This document shows, piece by piece, positions 53,718 through 64,000 of a DNA stretch of 64,000 nucleotides. Every line of letters begins with the position of its first letter. Position 1 is the first letter of the stretch. The notes under the pieces are model-generated. The model saw nothing but the letters and a program-made list of their open reading frames with translations. It made no database searches and was not told where the DNA came from. A program made the translations under genes and the position numbers. Source of the DNA: Pseudomonadota bacterium (lineage in GTDB: Bacteria; Pseudomonadota; Alphaproteobacteria; Rhizobiales; Rhizobiaceae); NCBI GenBank assembly GCA_023390055.1, contig JAEWDP010000169.1, positions 1 through 64,000 of the forward strand, read 5' to 3'.

Positions 53718-55108
53718 GCCATTTCCTCCCGCCCGGCCATTGGCAGCTTCACCTCGATTACCACTCCCCCGCCGTCGCGGTCGATGATCTGGATAGATCC
53801 ATTGAAAGCGACGGCTACGTCCTTGGCGATAGCGAGCCCCAGGCCGGTACCAGGGCGCCGGATATCCGTTCGAGCAAAACGCTCGAATACAAGTTCCTTC
53901 GCACTATCCGGTATGCCGGGCCCTCTGTCCCATACCTGGAGAACAACGGTCCCCTCCTGTCCATAAAGACATATTCGAACCTCTCCCGGTGCATGAATGA
54001 GAGCATTCTCGATAATGTTTCGGACCATTTCCCGCAGGGCAACCGGCTCTGCTTTCACCGTCAGCGGACAATCGACCACGTCGACCACTACGGACTGTAC
54101 AAGCGACCCGTATGCGCTTTCGGCGCGCAACATCTGCAGGGCATCCTCAATCGTGCGACAGACATCGACAATCTCACGTACCTGCGTTTCAAGGCGATGA
54201 ATGGTTGTGGCATCGGACAATAGCATGTTTGCCAACAAGCCTGCGTTGCGGGCGTTCTCATGGATTCTGACAAGCCGCCGTTTCACCCGCGGATCATTGA
54301 CCTCGTCGACACCGACCTCGGCCTGCGCCTGGATTGCCGCCAATGGTGTTCGCAACTGATGCGCTGCATCGGCAGTGACCCGTTTCAAACCTTCAAGCAC
54401 AGAACCCAGCCGATCCATGAATTCGTTCAGTGCGAAAACGAGAGCGGAAACTTCGATCGGCACGTCCCTGTCGATGGGGCTGAGGTCGGAGGGTGCGCGC
54501 CCGCGCAGATCACTCTCTATGAGGCGCAATGGCAAAAATGCCGATCGCACGGAAGCGAAGATAAGGCCACCGGAAAGGAGAGCTATGGCGACCGCTGGCA
54601 ACATGCCCTTTATCGTTAACTGGCGCGCAAGTTGCTCCCGGGCCTCACGGGTCTCGGCGACCATGATGCCGATCCACCCACCGGTTCCCGTCGCCGTGTC
54701 GGCCGCCCGGAACCGCTGCACCGCGGCAACGCGCACGGGATAGCCCCGATAGATCGCATCATAAAACCGCAGGGTTTCGTCCTGCAGATGCGGAAGGTCC
54801 AGACCAAGTACGGGTGAGCCCGTGACCAGACTGCCGTCAGGCCCTGTCACCTTGTAAAAGATGCGATTGAGGCGCGAGGTTCCAAGTATTGCGAACGCTG
54901 AATAGGGAATGTCGACCGTGACAGCCCCCTCTTCGATACCAACCGTATCGGCAATCGACAGGACGGATGCGGTCAGCACGCGATCGAAAGCCTCATCGGC
55001 GGCCCGCCTGGCATAAGCGCCAACCGTAAATGCAAGCACGGCACCAATGACAATGAACAGGAAGGCGGTGGTGAGCAGAAGCCGCCGCTCAATCGATACG
55101 CGCATCAT
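53714..55108 (-). CDS. sensor histidine kinase, TctE-like
   Basis: A 464-residue membrane kinase with two spans (residues 10-30 and about 165-185) around a periplasmic sensor domain, then HAMP and the catalytic domains. The H-box ADAAHQLRTPLAAIQAQAEV carries the phospho-accepting His; MVRNIIENALIHAP is the N-box; DRGPGIPDSAK and GTGLGLAIAKD are the G-boxes. The start overlaps the response regulator stop by ATGA. Similarity to TctE (tricarboxylate sensing) is in layout; the ligand is unknown. Confidence 0.9.
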   Translation of the reverse strand: MMRVSIERRLLLTTAFLFIVIGAVLAFTVGAYARRAADEAFDRVLTASVLSIADTVGIEEGAVTVDIPYSAFAILGTSRLNRIFYKVTGPDGSLVTGSPVLGLDLPHLQDETLRFYDAIYRGYPVRVAAVQRFRAADTATGTGGWIGIMVAETREAREQLARQLTIKGMLPAVAIALLSGGLIFASVRSAFLPLRLIESDLRGRAPSDLSPIDRDVPIEVSALVFALNEFMDRLGSVLEGLKRVTADAAHQLRTPLAAIQAQAEVGVDEVNDPRVKRRLVRIHENARNAGLLANMLLSDATTIHRLETQVREIVDVCRTIEDALQMLRAESAYGSLVQSVVVDVVDCPLTVKAEPVALREMVRNIIENALIHAPGEVRICLYGQEGTVVLQVWDRGPGIPDSAKELVFERFARTDIRRPGTGLGLAIAKDVAVAFNGSIQIIDRDGGGVVIEVKLPMAGREEMA

Positions 55109-55788
55109 CAGTTCACCGTATCCACCCTGGCACGCAGCATGTAGCCAGAGCCGCGGTGCGTGACGATTTCGACATCAGCACCGTCCAGTTTCTTGCGGAT
55201 CCGAGACACCAGCAACTCCAGGGCATTCGGTGTGCCGGTATCCTCATGCCCGAAGAGCTTCAGGTAAAGCCGCTCCTTGCTGACTGTACTGCCGGAATGT
55301 GCGGCCAGGGCCTCCAGCACCTCGAATTCACGCTTGCCCAGTTCCAGAGGTTCTCCGTCTAATCGCGCAGCACGGACAGACAAGTCGATTTCGAGAGGGC
55401 CAATTCTGATCAGCGACTGGGATAATCCCTGATGCCGACGGGAGACTGCTCTTAGTCGGGCTTCCAGTTCGCCGAGGTCAAATGGTTTGACGATGTAATC
55501 ATCTGCGCCAAGATCGAGAAGGCTGATCTTATCATCGAGCTGATTGCGGGCCGTGATGACAAGAACCGGAGTTTGTGACTGGCCGCTACGCATATTGGCC
55601 ATGACCTCGAACCCGCTTCGACCCGGGAGATTGATATCAAGGATCACGACATCGAAGGCACCGGAGAGGGCAAGTTCTTCTCCAGTCACGCCATCCTGCG
55701 CAAGTGTGACATGGTGCCCCGCCCGCGAGAGCTTCGCCTCGATGGCCTCGGCGATGTCTATGGAATCTTCGATTATCAAGATACGCAT
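55108..55788 (-). CDS. OmpR-family response regulator, TctD-like
   Basis: A 226-residue regulator: receiver domain with phospho-acceptor Asp in VVILDINLPGRSGF and Lys in YIVKPFDLGELEARL, then a winged-helix domain with RIGPLEIDLSVRAARLDGEP and RIRKKLDGADVEIVTHRGSG. ATG 55788 is where homology begins. It is the first gene of the minus-strand operon, divergent from the ABC transporter genes, whose promoter carries 11-bp-spaced direct repeats suited to this family. Confidence 0.9.
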   Translation of the reverse strand: MRILIIEDSIDIAEAIEAKLSRAGHHVTLAQDGVTGEELALSGAFDVVILDINLPGRSGFEVMANMRSGQSQTPVLVITARNQLDDKISLLDLGADDYIVKPFDLGELEARLRAVSRRHQGLSQSLIRIGPLEIDLSVRAARLDGEPLELGKREFEVLEALAAHSGSTVSKERLYLKLFGHEDTGTPNALELLVSRIRKKLDGADVEIVTHRGSGYMLRARVDTVN

Positions 55789-55792
55789 GCGG

Positions 55793-55812
55793 CTGACAGG
55801 ACTCTGACAGGA
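55793..55812. promoter_or_regulatory. tandem CTGACAGGA repeats in the divergent promoter
   Basis: CTGACAGGA occurs at 55793-55801 and again at 55804-55812, an 11-bp period. OmpR/PhoB-family dimers bind direct repeats at this spacing, so this is the likely site of the adjacent regulator. Confidence 0.6.
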
Positions 55813-55884
55813 AAACTTCAGATACTGCCACCTTACAGCAAGGGTTATGCCGAATGCGAGACGGTTTATCCTTCGGGAGGAGAA

Positions 55885-56847
55885 ATGAGACTCCAGCATG
55901 CATTAGTGGCCTCGGCAATACTGGCCGCGACGATTTCGACTGGCGCAAACGCGATCGCCGAAACACCATGCGACCAGCGGGCGGATCTCGCTGAAGCTTA
56001 CTGCGACGCTGATGGCGATCTGGTGGCGGATCTGCCGGCGGATCCATCCAGATGGCGAAATCCCGATACGTTGGTATGGGCGTTTGCCCCTATCGAGGAT
56101 CCTGCAGTTTATGCCCAGCTGTTTCGCCCCTTCACGCAGCACCTGTCGTCGTGCCTGGATCGACAGATCGTGTACTATCCAGTCCAGTCAGTGGCGGCGG
56201 AAATCGGCGCAATGCGTGCAGGCCGGCTGCATTTTGCGGGATTTTCTACCGGGCCGACAATCAAAGCTGTCAATACGGCCGGCGCCGTACCCTTCGCGGC
56301 GAAGGGTCACAACGGCGAGATACGGGGTTATCATCTGGTCGCGATATCGCGTGCGGATTCACCTTATCGAACATTGCAGGATCTTAAGGGAAAACGCGTT
56401 GCACATGTTTCGCCGACCTCGAATTCCGGCAATCTCGCCGCACGCGCCCTCTTTCCCGAACATGGCCTTGTCCCCGACGTCGATTATCAGCCGATCATGT
56501 CGGGAGCCCATGACAAATCAGTCCTTGGAGTCGTCTCCGGAGACTACGATATGGCAGCCGTGGCTTCCGATGTTGTCGAACGCCTCGTCGAGCGAGGCGC
56601 GGTCACCCCCGACGCCATCCGGATACTCTATGAGAGCCCACGTTTTCCCACATCAGCCTTTGCTCATGCCCATGATCTTCATCCCGACCTGACGGAAAAG
56701 CTCAAATCCTGCTTCTTTTCCTTCCGGTTTCCCGCACAGATGAGCGCCGCATTTAACGGGGACGAACAGTTCCTGCCCGTGCGGTATGACAAGGCATGGC
56801 AGACAGTCCGGGAGGTGACTGCCGCAGTGGGCGCCTTGCCAGACTGA
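55885..56847 (+). CDS. PhnD-like phosphate/phosphonate-type periplasmic binding protein
   Basis: A 320-residue secreted protein. ATG 55885 follows GGGAGGAG and gives a signal peptide ending ANAIAE. WAFAPIEDPAVYAQLFRPFT, YPVQSVAAEIGAMRAGRLHF and DLKGKRVAHVSPTSNSG are the PhnD-family blocks. It heads the plus-strand operon but the following permease and second binding protein are of a different class (Fbp/Afu), so two unlike receptors appear to serve or inform one locus. Ligand unknown; an oxyanion or organophosphate is plausible. Confidence 0.82.
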   Translation: MRLQHALVASAILAATISTGANAIAETPCDQRADLAEAYCDADGDLVADLPADPSRWRNPDTLVWAFAPIEDPAVYAQLFRPFTQHLSSCLDRQIVYYPVQSVAAEIGAMRAGRLHFAGFSTGPTIKAVNTAGAVPFAAKGHNGEIRGYHLVAISRADSPYRTLQDLKGKRVAHVSPTSNSGNLAARALFPEHGLVPDVDYQPIMSGAHDKSVLGVVSGDYDMAAVASDVVERLVERGAVTPDAIRILYESPRFPTSAFAHAHDLHPDLTEKLKSCFFSFRFPAQMSAAFNGDEQFLPVRYDKAWQTVREVTAAVGALPD

Positions 56848-56909
56848 TCCGGAACATGAACCGCCTGAGAACGCATACTCCTTCCTGCACAGACTGACGA
56901 CCAGAGCCA

Positions 56910-58754
56910 ATGACACTGCAAGCCAAATTTCCGGGAGATCCGGCGCATCCTCGCCACACCGCATCCTGGCGGCGCTATTCCTACCTGCTTCGCGTCAATA
57001 TCGCCGATCCAACGCTCCTGCTCGCCCTGCTGCTGCTTGCCGTTTTCGGATACCTCATCCTGGCTCCTATCCTGTTGCTTTTGGCAGACGCCGTCACGGT
57101 ACATTTCCAGGACATTGCACGCAGCGGCCAGGAGCTCGGCGCACCAACATTATATTATCTGGATCGCGTTCTGTTTTCCGCGATATCGCGCGACCTCTTC
57201 TGGTGGCCACTGGCCCATACGGCAGTCATATCCATCGCTGCCATCGTCATAGCCTTCCTTGTTGGCGGCCCACTCGGCTGGCTGTTAAGCCGCACGGACC
57301 TTATGGGCAAAAGGTGGTTTTCGACAGCGCTTCTGCTCCCATACATGCTGCCATCATGGACGTTCGCGCTCGCGTGGCTCTCCCTTTTCAAGAACCGCAC
57401 GACCGGCGGCATCCCTGGATGGATGGAGACCCTCGGCCTCACCCCGCCTGATTGGCTTGCCTATGGTGCTTTTCCCATCGCGCTGATCTTAGCGCTGCAC
57501 TATGCCCCCTTTGTCATCCTGCTGTTTGGAAACGCACTGAAACAGTTTGACACGCAGCTGGAAGATTCGGCTCGTAGCCTCGGCGCACGGCCAGGTGTCG
57601 TGGCCCGGCGGATCATCCTGCCCCTGATGATGCCATCACTCGCTTCAGCGGCAACGTTGATCTTCGCCAAATGTCTCGGCGACTTCGGGGTGGCTTACGT
57701 TCTGGGCGTGCCCGTTGGCTTTGATGTACTGGCCACCTCCCTCTTTCGTGCCATCTCGACCAGCCAGGCCGGTGTATCGGCTGTCATCGCAGGTGTGATT
57801 GTCCTCCTCGGTACGCTTTCCGTCGTCATTGACATGCGCCTCATGAAGGATGCCAAGCGCTTCGTGACCATTGGCGCCAAAGGCGCAATGGTACGCGAGG
57901 CACCGCTTGGAAAATGGCAGATACCTGCTGTGCTGTGGGTTTTCACAGTCTTCCTGATCAGTGCCGTAATCCCCCTCGTCGCGCTGACGCTGACGACGGT
58001 CATGCGCGTGCCTGGCTCGTTCGACCTCGGCAACTTTACCCTCGACTACTGGATTGGTACGGATCTCGGGACCACAGCACTGCGCCAGGGAATTCTCCTG
58101 ACGGGTGAGTTCTGGCAGGCATTGTGGAATACAGTCTGGATGGTCGGCCTTGCATCACTGGGTGCAGGCCTGCTTGGGCTCCTCGTCGGTTACGGCGTGG
58201 CGCGTTCACCCATACGGATTGTCTCCGTGGTACTGCGGCAGATCACCTTCCTGCCCTATCTGGTCCCCGGCATCGCGTTTGCGGTCGCCTATTTGTCAAT
58301 GTTCGCGGTCGCCCGTCCGCCGCTACCGGCTCTCTATGGGACGCCCGTTATTCTCGTCCTGGCGATCCTTGCCGATCAGATGCCTTTTGCCTCACGTGCC
58401 GGCATCTCTTCTATGATGCAGCTTGGCCGCGAACCGGAAGAAGCTGGACAGATCGTGGGTGCCGGCTGGTTCCGACGCATGCGCTCCATCGTATTGCCCA
58501 TCCAGCGCCGCGCGCTTGTATCAGCAATTCTCCTGCCCTTCATCTCCGGGATCAAGGGCCTCAGCCTCGTCATCGTCCTTGCCGTTCCCGGTACGGATCT
58601 CCTTACCACATACGCAATCCGCCTTGTCGACTACGGCTATAGTCAGGCTGCTAATGCCGTTGTCGTAATGCTGTGTGTCGTCGCCTTCACCGGCACGATG
58701 CTGGTGCAAAAGATCGGCAGGGCCTCCCTCTCGGACGGCATGGGAAGCAAGTAA
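56910..58754 (+). CDS. fused ABC permease (FbpB/AfuB type, two transmembrane domains)
   Basis: A 614-residue permease with two tandem BPD_transp_1 domains of about six helices each. EAA loops appear twice: LEDSARSLGARPGVVARRII and EEAGQIVGAGWFRRMRSIVL. This duplicated layout belongs to transporters of iron(III), thiamine and hexose or triose phosphates (FbpB, AfuB, PgtB-like). It overlaps the ATPase gene by 1 base (TAATG). Confidence 0.87.
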   Translation: MTLQAKFPGDPAHPRHTASWRRYSYLLRVNIADPTLLLALLLLAVFGYLILAPILLLLADAVTVHFQDIARSGQELGAPTLYYLDRVLFSAISRDLFWWPLAHTAVISIAAIVIAFLVGGPLGWLLSRTDLMGKRWFSTALLLPYMLPSWTFALAWLSLFKNRTTGGIPGWMETLGLTPPDWLAYGAFPIALILALHYAPFVILLFGNALKQFDTQLEDSARSLGARPGVVARRIILPLMMPSLASAATLIFAKCLGDFGVAYVLGVPVGFDVLATSLFRAISTSQAGVSAVIAGVIVLLGTLSVVIDMRLMKDAKRFVTIGAKGAMVREAPLGKWQIPAVLWVFTVFLISAVIPLVALTLTTVMRVPGSFDLGNFTLDYWIGTDLGTTALRQGILLTGEFWQALWNTVWMVGLASLGAGLLGLLVGYGVARSPIRIVSVVLRQITFLPYLVPGIAFAVAYLSMFAVARPPLPALYGTPVILVLAILADQMPFASRAGISSMMQLGREPEEAGQIVGAGWFRRMRSIVLPIQRRALVSAILLPFISGIKGLSLVIVLAVPGTDLLTTYAIRLVDYGYSQAANAVVVMLCVVAFTGTMLVQKIGRASLSDGMGSK

Positions 58755-59854
58755 TGTCCAGCATCACTTTGGAACACATTCGCAAAAGCTATGGGCGCAA
58801 TGCACCACCAGCAATCGCCAATCTCAACATGGAGATCAACTCGTCAGAGTTCCTGTGCCTGCTTGGCCCTTCCGGATGCGGCAAGACCACGACGCTGCGC
58901 ATGATAGCCGGCCTCGAGCATCCCACGGAAGGCAGGATCCTGGTGGATGGCAAGCCGGTCGTGTCCGTCGATGACGGGATCTTCACCGTACCGGAGAAGC
59001 GCAATATGGGGCTTGTCTTTCAAAATTATGCGCTTTGGCCGCACATGACGGTTCGCGAAAACGTCGCATTCGGTCTCACCTTGCGCAAGACCCCCGCGCC
59101 GGAGCGGGACGCCATTGTCACTCAGGTCATGACCAAGCTCGGTATCGCCCAGTATGCAGATCGTTACCCGGCGCAGCTGTCGGGCGGACAGCAGCAGCGT
59201 GTGGCACTTGCGCGCATGCTTGCTCTCAAGCCCTCGATCATTCTGCTCGATGAGCCGCTCTCCAATCTCGATGCCAAACTGAGGCTCGAGATGCGCTCCG
59301 AACTCAAACGCATCCATGCCGAAGCCGGATCAACCATCATTTTCGTCACCCATGACCAATGGGAAGCCATGACGCTTGCGACCACGATTGCCGTGATGAG
59401 CGAGGGAGCGTTGCAGCAGGTGGGAACCCCCGACGATATCTATGAGCGTCCTGCCAATCGCTTCGTCGCAGAATTTGTCGGCAGCCTGCCGATCAACATC
59501 ATTGAACGGGATGCGGCAGCCCCGGATCCGCTTCATCTCTGGCTGGACAGACTGCTTGCACACTTCGAGCTTGCCGCAGCACCCGTGATGTCTGCCGGTA
59601 TCCGACCCGAGACTGTACGGCTAGGCAGCCTCAACGACGACGATGCAAAGCTGCATGCTGCCGGTCTGGGAACAATTGTCGATGTCGTTCCAACCGGTGG
59701 AAGCTGGATTGTGGAACTCGATATCCAGGGCACGCGGTTTTTCGCGATCACCACCGACAGCCCGTCACGACGCATGGGCGACAGTATTCACTTCTGGGTT
59801 GAAAGGCAGCATCTGCATCTGTTCGACCGGGACAAGAACCGCATCGCTCGGTAG
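58754..59854 (+). CDS. ABC transporter ATPase (FbpC/AfuC type)
   Basis: The 366-residue ATPase has Walker A GPSGCGKTT, Q-loop LVFQNYALWPHM, signature LSGGQQQRVALARM, Walker B IILLDEPLSNLD, H-loop FVTHDQWEAM and a C-terminal TOBE region with AGIRPETVRLG. ATG 58754 overlaps the permease stop; the upstream open frame is shadow. Homologues couple to FbpB-type permeases. Confidence 0.9.
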   Translation: MSSITLEHIRKSYGRNAPPAIANLNMEINSSEFLCLLGPSGCGKTTTLRMIAGLEHPTEGRILVDGKPVVSVDDGIFTVPEKRNMGLVFQNYALWPHMTVRENVAFGLTLRKTPAPERDAIVTQVMTKLGIAQYADRYPAQLSGGQQQRVALARMLALKPSIILLDEPLSNLDAKLRLEMRSELKRIHAEAGSTIIFVTHDQWEAMTLATTIAVMSEGALQQVGTPDDIYERPANRFVAEFVGSLPINIIERDAAAPDPLHLWLDRLLAHFELAAAPVMSAGIRPETVRLGSLNDDDAKLHAAGLGTIVDVVPTGGSWIVELDIQGTRFFAITTDSPSRRMGDSIHFWVERQHLHLFDRDKNRIAR

Positions 59855-59887
59855 CCGAGAATGCGTGACCAGGCAAAGGAGGAAATC

Positions 59888-61027
59888 ATGCCTAAGACGA
59901 CAATCCGCCTCATCACGGGAGTTTCAATCCTGGCCATGGGGATAGCAAGCGCCATGGCGCAAGACGCCCAGCAACTCGGCATCCCGGACAGCGAATATTC
60001 GTTGGAAGCGCTCATCGAAGCGGCCAAAAAGGAGGGTCCGATCACCGTCATCGACGCCACGGGCAAGATCGTGACAATGGCCGAGAACTTCTCGAAGAAA
60101 TATGGCCTGGAGGCCACTGGCGTCAAGATGAGCGGCCAGGACCAGGAGCAGATCATTGCGCGGGAAGCTGCCGCCGGCAACGTGCGCACAGACGTCTTCA
60201 ACATGAGCAATCTGCCGTCAGTCACCAGCCAGATCCTGCCGCAGGGTTTCGGCGTATCGTGGCTTGCACCCGACCTCAAGGATAAGATCCCGGCCGAATA
60301 CCAGAACCCGGCAATCACCAGCAACAATCCGTGGGTCTTCGCCTACAATACAGACGTTTATGGCGACACCTGCCCGGTCGACAATCTCTGGGCGCTGACG
60401 ACCGAGGAATGGAAGGGTCGCGTCGCCATTCCCGATCCACTGCTGCGCAACGAGACGATGTTCTGGTTCAACCAGATCGCGACCCATGAGGATGCCGCCA
60501 TGCGGGCCGCCTATCAGGATCAGTTCGGCGAGGAACTGAAGACTGACGAAGCGAGTGCAACGGCCGAATGGGTCAAACGCCTCGCCCAGAACAAGACGAA
60601 GGTCACCAAGAGCGACAGCGATGTCGGACCCATCGTCGGTGCCAAGGAAGAACAGCCGCCGATCGGCTTCCTCAGCGCAGCGATCTTCAGAGATGCCAAA
60701 AAGGACGGCTATGGCATGGGCATCTGCAAGGAGATGAAGCCGTGGATCGGGCAACTCACGCCGCGTGTGGCCGTGATCGCAACGGGTACGAAGAGCCCCA
60801 ATACGGCCAAGCTTTTCGCTCGTTTCATGATGACCGAGGAAGGCATGGCGCCACAGCTTGGGGACGGCAAGATCTCGACCAACATCGACGCCAAGATGCC
60901 GGACAGTGAAGCATCCGGGATCGCCAACCATCTCGACAAGCTTTACGTCAACCACTCGGAGACGACACAGGATGATTTTGCCAAACTCCAGGACTGGCAA
61001 GACTTCTGGCTGACGAACTCCCGTTAG
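59888..61027 (+). CDS. periplasmic binding protein, Fbp/AfuA type
   Basis: A 379-residue secreted protein. ATG 59888 follows AAGGAGGAAATC and gives a signal peptide ending ASAMAQDA. EALIEAAKKEGPITVIDATG and LTTEEWKGRVAIPDP are typical of the iron/sugar-phosphate receptor family. It is the last gene of the ABC operon and the natural partner of the fused permease. With the PhnD-like protein and the minus-strand protein it makes three different receptors in one 8-kb locus. Confidence 0.85.
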   Translation: MPKTTIRLITGVSILAMGIASAMAQDAQQLGIPDSEYSLEALIEAAKKEGPITVIDATGKIVTMAENFSKKYGLEATGVKMSGQDQEQIIAREAAAGNVRTDVFNMSNLPSVTSQILPQGFGVSWLAPDLKDKIPAEYQNPAITSNNPWVFAYNTDVYGDTCPVDNLWALTTEEWKGRVAIPDPLLRNETMFWFNQIATHEDAAMRAAYQDQFGEELKTDEASATAEWVKRLAQNKTKVTKSDSDVGPIVGAKEEQPPIGFLSAAIFRDAKKDGYGMGICKEMKPWIGQLTPRVAVIATGTKSPNTAKLFARFMMTEEGMAPQLGDGKISTNIDAKMPDSEASGIANHLDKLYVNHSETTQDDFAKLQDWQDFWLTNSR

Positions 61028-61035
61028 TCACATAG

Positions 61036-61066
61036 CAGCCCCACTCCTCCTGAGGGCGTGGGGCTG
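61036..61066 (+). terminator. hairpin after the ABC operon
   Basis: CAGCCCCAC (61036-61044) pairs with GTGGGGCTG (61058-61066), a 9-bp stem only 8 bases after the binding-protein stop. No T-run follows. Confidence 0.5.
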
Positions 61067-61332
61067 TCACAGATCATGCTCTTATGGCGGTCAACGGCAC
61101 TCACTTACGGGATTTCCACTTCCCCGCAAGTCACCCTCCCCAGCTTGGAGATGTGATCGCCTCCAATGGCGGTTTCTATACCAGGGACCTTGTCGCAATA
61201 CGAAAGCTTGCAGTGCAGACCAGTCGGTTTCAAGAAACAAGGGAGTTGTAGAGGTCACGCTTTGACAAGATCCACCTCCCGGCATTCACGGGACCCCTGC
61301 CCCTGATCAGCAGTGGCACCTACCTAAAGAAG
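61067..61332. other. intergenic of unknown origin
   Basis: These 265 bases contain no recognisable gene. A 64-codon minus-strand frame (61091-61285) has no convincing homology and no ribosome-binding site. The stretch may be a decayed insertion or a structured untranslated region. Confidence 0.35.
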
Positions 61333-61354
61333 AGGGCCCGGCAAGCCGGGCCCT
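61333..61354. terminator. terminator between the ABC operon and ettA
   Basis: AGGGCCCG-GCAAGC-CGGGCCCT forms a very stable stem with a short loop. On the minus strand it is followed by CTTCTTT, so it can end ettA, whose stop is 27 bases away; on the plus strand it can stop readthrough. Confidence 0.8.
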
Positions 61355-61380
61355 TCTGAAAATTCAGGCATCGCCCTTAA

Positions 61381-63030
<1,650 letters not shown>

Positions 63031-63119
63031 GAATAAATTGCTCCAGGGCGGATTTCGGTTGGCCGCTATGTAGGCGATAAGGAGCGCGGGGGCAATCCGC
63101 GCGAGCCCGAGAGGATTGG

Positions 63120-64000
63120 ATGTTCAAACAAATCACGCGGTTATGCAGCCCGACCGGTGCCAGTATTGCGTATCGGCACATGCCAGCCGGCAAACTTGCA
63201 CGCGCCATTCTTCTGATCTGCCATGGGCTGGCCGAGCATTCCGGCAGATATGAGGAATTTGCAACCGTCATGGCTGGCGAGGGCCTGCACGTGTTTGCCC
63301 ATGACCATCGTGGACACGGCCTGACAACCGCTCCCGACGCGCCTCAATCTAGGTTCGCTGCCAGAGACGGCACCCGCAGGGTCATCGATGATGTCCACGC
63401 CATGCGCAACCTTACGGCCAGCACTTACCCTGGATTGCCGGTCATCCTGTTCGGACACTCGATGGGCGGGCTCGTGGCACTCAATGCGGCTTGCGACTAT
63501 CCGGATGACGTTCAGGCGCTTGCCATCTGGAATTCCAATCTCCATCCCGGACTTGCAGGGCGTTTGGCGCAGGTGGTCCTGCGCATTGAAAAGGCATTGA
63601 TGGGCGCCGACGTTCCAAGCGCGATCCTGCCGAGGGCAACGTTTCGCAGCTGGGGCCGCTCCATGCCGGAAAAGCGGACCGATGCAGACTGGCTGAGCAG
63701 TGACAGAAGCGAAGTAGATAGCTTCAACGATGATCCGCTGTGCGGCTTTGACGCCAGTATCTCGCTCTGGATTGACCTCTTCGAGATGACATATCGTGGC
63801 ATCAGGGATATCGACCGGCTGCCGAAAGCACTCCCGATCCATCTCGCTGGCGGTGAACAAGATCCCGCAACCAATGGCGGCAAAGAGGTTCTCTGGCTGG
63901 CGGAGCGACTTGATCGTCATGGCCTCAGCCAGGTTACTACGAAGATCTGGCCGGCGACGCGCCACGAAACATTAAAGGAACGCGTCAGGCACGATGCGAT
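63120..64000 (+). CDS. alpha/beta hydrolase, lysophospholipase/monoacylglycerol lipase-like (3' end outside window)
   Basis: The frame from ATG 63120 runs off the right edge after 293 residues. It carries LLICHGLAEHSGRYEEFATV, HVFAHDHRGHGLT and the nucleophile elbow VILFGHSMGGLVAL, the Hydrolase_4 (serine aminopeptidase S33) signature. The acid is probably in AGGEQDPATNGG and the catalytic His in WPATRHETLKE. It is divergent from ettA with a 90-bp interval. Substrate unknown; related proteins cleave lysophospholipids or monoacylglycerols. Confidence 0.85.
   Translation, partial: MFKQITRLCSPTGASIAYRHMPAGKLARAILLICHGLAEHSGRYEEFATVMAGEGLHVFAHDHRGHGLTTAPDAPQSRFAARDGTRRVIDDVHAMRNLTASTYPGLPVILFGHSMGGLVALNAACDYPDDVQALAIWNSNLHPGLAGRLAQVVLRIEKALMGADVPSAILPRATFRSWGRSMPEKRTDADWLSSDRSEVDSFNDDPLCGFDASISLWIDLFEMTYRGIRDIDRLPKALPIHLAGGEQDPATNGGKEVLWLAERLDRHGLSQVTTKIWPATRHETLKERVRHDA

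Noticed and set aside
61091..61285. 64-codon minus-strand frame between the ABC operon and ettA
   Set aside because: No ribosome-binding site, no homology recognised, composition like random translation.

Overview
The window looks like chromosomal DNA of an alphaproteobacterium in the order Hyphomicrobiales (Rhizobiales). The evidence is high G+C, the complete aerobic (cob-type) cobalamin pathway with its genes linked by 4-bp overlaps, a modE/mop/modABC locus, a CIO-type cytochrome bd, a metF/ArsR-methyltransferase pair and several rhizobial-style ABC operons. The genus cannot be fixed from the sequence alone. No rRNA, tRNA or CRISPR array was recognised.

Layout. 1-11.3 kb: 3' end of cobN, then cobG-H-I-J, antisense cobK, cobL-E-M-A-B and cobF. 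Together these cover most steps from uroporphyrinogen III to hydrogenobyrinic acid a,c-diamide, plus part of the cobaltochelatase. 11.3-15.2 kb: a cobalamin riboswitch in front of a BtuF/FecCD/ATPase importer with a pseudoazurin-like cupredoxin as last gene. 15.3-18.3 kb: a decayed zone with a transposase remnant, RTX-repeat debris and a FecI/FecR pair whose reading frames appear shifted, then an AT-rich stretch with hairpins and a 25-codon membrane micro-ORF. 18.4-20.4 kb: metF and an ArsR-type regulator with a methyltransferase domain, preceded by a strong palindrome. 20.4-23.3 kb: a perfect CRP-type palindrome upstream of cydA-cydB and a 39-aa DUF2474-like subunit. 23.4-24.2 kb: a toxin-antitoxin remnant. 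24.2-28.7 kb: molybdate block (DUF2478, trmO fragment, mop, modE, modABC). 28.7-34.2 kb: Ugp/Mal-type ABC importer with a metallophosphoesterase. 34.6-40.3 kb: RND efflux pump flanked by two TetR regulators. 40.6-46.9 kb: GGDEF sensor, MFS exporter, PLP-dependent lyase, VapBC. 47.0-48.2 kb: IS110-family transposase interrupted by an amber codon. 49.1-52.5 kb: ProVWX betaine/proline importer. 52.7-61.0 kb: a two-component system with its own periplasmic protein, divergent from a PhnD-like protein plus an Fbp/Afu-type ABC importer. 61.3-64 kb: ettA and the start of an alpha/beta hydrolase.

How the genes work together. The first 15 kb joins cobalamin synthesis with riboswitch-controlled corrinoid (or related chelate) uptake. 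The molybdate block is a self-contained sensing, storage and uptake unit with a ModE-type site in the divergent mop/modE promoter. The 52.7-61.0 kb locus looks like an uptake system that senses its own periplasmic ligand: sensor kinase, regulator and three different periplasmic binding proteins, with 11-bp-spaced direct repeats in the divergent promoter. The least explained items are the cupredoxin in a riboswitch operon, the FecI/FecR fusion-like ORF, the AT-rich micro-ORF region and the three-binding-protein two-component locus.
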